This document shows, piece by piece, positions 6,349-6,941 of a stretch of 6,941 nt of DNA; within the stretch, counting starts at the first letter, position 1, and every line of letters begins with the position of its first letter. The stretch is taken from NCBI GenBank assembly GCA_030616505.1, contig JAUWXD010000014.1, forward strand, positions 1 to 6,941, read 5' to 3'. A model generated the notes under the pieces. It saw only the letters and a list, made by a program, of their open reading frames with translations. It did not search any database and was not told the DNA's origin. The position numbers and the translations under genes are program-made. This DNA comes from Hadesarchaea archaeon (GTDB taxonomy: Archaea; Hadarchaeota; Hadarchaeia; Hadarchaeales; Hadarchaeaceae).

Positions 6349-6941
6349 GGAACGGGATATTCTGGAGCTCAGGGAGAAGCTTGCGCGAGCTGCTCAACTA
6401 CTACTGTTCAGGCACCACATGCGTCCTGGGGCGAAAGCGTGGGAACTCAAGCGCGCGCTGGGTCGAGACTATAAGCAATCCGTAAAACTGCTCGACGGCG
6501 AACTGGAGAAGTTGGGATTGACAGTCAAGCACGTGATTGAGGGGGAGGAGAGCTCAGAATCGGACCGTTATCTCGTTACCCTTAGGGGGCGCCCAACTCT
6601 CACGGAGGCACGGACCTTTGGGTGGCGAATAGATGATATGGGAATGCTCACCGTCGCGCTTGCCCATATATTGGCTAAAGAGGGGAAAGCACCGTTGAAA
6701 GAGGTGGACCGGGTGCTTGAGGAGAAGTTTCCACGATGGAGGGTGGAGTCCACTATCGACCGTTTCATACGTCGGGGCTACCTGAGCGAGGATGACGAAG
6801 GGATACTATACCCCGGGTGGCGCGCGCGGGCAGAAATAGATCAGCGGACACTCATTGGGTTGTTGCTCGGGAAAGAGGGAGGAGAAAAACCCGTCGAGAA
6901 TAAGGTCGAGCCAAAAGTTGAAACTGAAAAGAAAGAAAAAA
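6341..6941 (+). CDS. MAGE/Nse3-like KITE protein (3' end missing)
   Basis: The frame from ATG 6341 stays open for 200 codons to the window edge with no stop. Residues 12-82 form a first winged helix (AWELKRALGRDY, then LEKLGLTVKHV and RYLVTLRG). Residues 99-165 form a second (DMGMLTVALAHILAKEG, then FIRRGYLSEDDEGILYPGWR). This tandem layout is that of KITE proteins (ScpB, MukE, Nse1, Nse3), which bind the kleisin middle. Several points match the MAGE homology domain: the KAxxLK start, the LGLxVKHV strand, the GxLxxxLxxIxxxEG helix and the W-x-x-RARAE end (160-166). That points to Nse3 rather than ScpB, from memory and not alignment. Residues 178-200 begin a Glu/Lys-rich tail with KVEPKVETEKKEK. 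Gene order and the overlap with the kleisin gene support a place in the same complex. Confidence 0.75.
   Translation, partial: MVEERDILELREKLARAAQLLLFRHHMRPGAKAWELKRALGRDYKQSVKLLDGELEKLGLTVKHVIEGEESSESDRYLVTLRGRPTLTEARTFGWRIDDMGMLTVALAHILAKEGKAPLKEVDRVLEEKFPRWRVESTIDRFIRRGYLSEDDEGILYPGWRARAEIDQRTLIGLLLGKEGGEKPVENKVEPKVETEKKEK

Noticed and set aside
1..6941. CRISPR array, insertion sequence or rRNA
   Set aside because: No regularly spaced direct repeats, transposase frame, terminal inverted repeats or rRNA-like stretch was seen. DNA repeats around the CBS motifs come from domain duplication.

Overview
The window looks like archaeal chromosomal DNA, probably from the TACK side of the archaea; the lineage is inference. 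The evidence is a tRNA gene split by two short introns that fit splicing by archaeal tRNA endonuclease, archaeal-type ribosome sites (GGTGA, GAGGT, AGGAGGGT), TTTAAA-type TATA elements, tightly overlapping genes and no mobile or phage genes.

Layout: (1) Bases 2-73 are the last codons of a protein ending in a WVCENC zinc-ribbon motif. (2) Bases 149-2698 hold three overlapping same-strand genes. Each encodes a protein made almost only of four CBS domains, so the operon carries twelve adenosyl-ligand-type sensor domains and no attached enzyme. (3) Bases 2737-2846 are a tRNA-Gly(CCC) gene with an 18-nt intron in the D-loop and a 15-nt intron at the usual 37/38 position. (4) Bases 2868-3572, minus strand, encode a 234-residue soluble protein I do not recognise. 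It diverges from the next operon across a 70-bp gap. (5) Bases 3643-6941, plus strand, form a tightly coupled three-gene operon: an SMC-family ATPase with Smc5/6-like heads but short arms and no visible hinge, a ScpA-like kleisin, and a tandem winged-helix protein that resembles the MAGE/Nse3 family. The last gene runs off the window.

The operon in (5) is the most interesting part. ATPase-kleisin-KITE is the gene set of a complete SMC complex, but here the ATPase head and the KITE subunit look like eukaryotic Smc5/6 and Nse3, while the kleisin looks like prokaryotic ScpA. This suggests a compact archaeal Smc5/6-type complex that may work in chromosome organisation or DNA repair. Whether it is undescribed cannot be judged without a database search.

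How the parts work together: the three operon proteins would be made in step by coupled translation and should form one ATPase-kleisin-KITE complex. The CBS operon is a separate sensory or regulatory unit with no visible link to the SMC operon.
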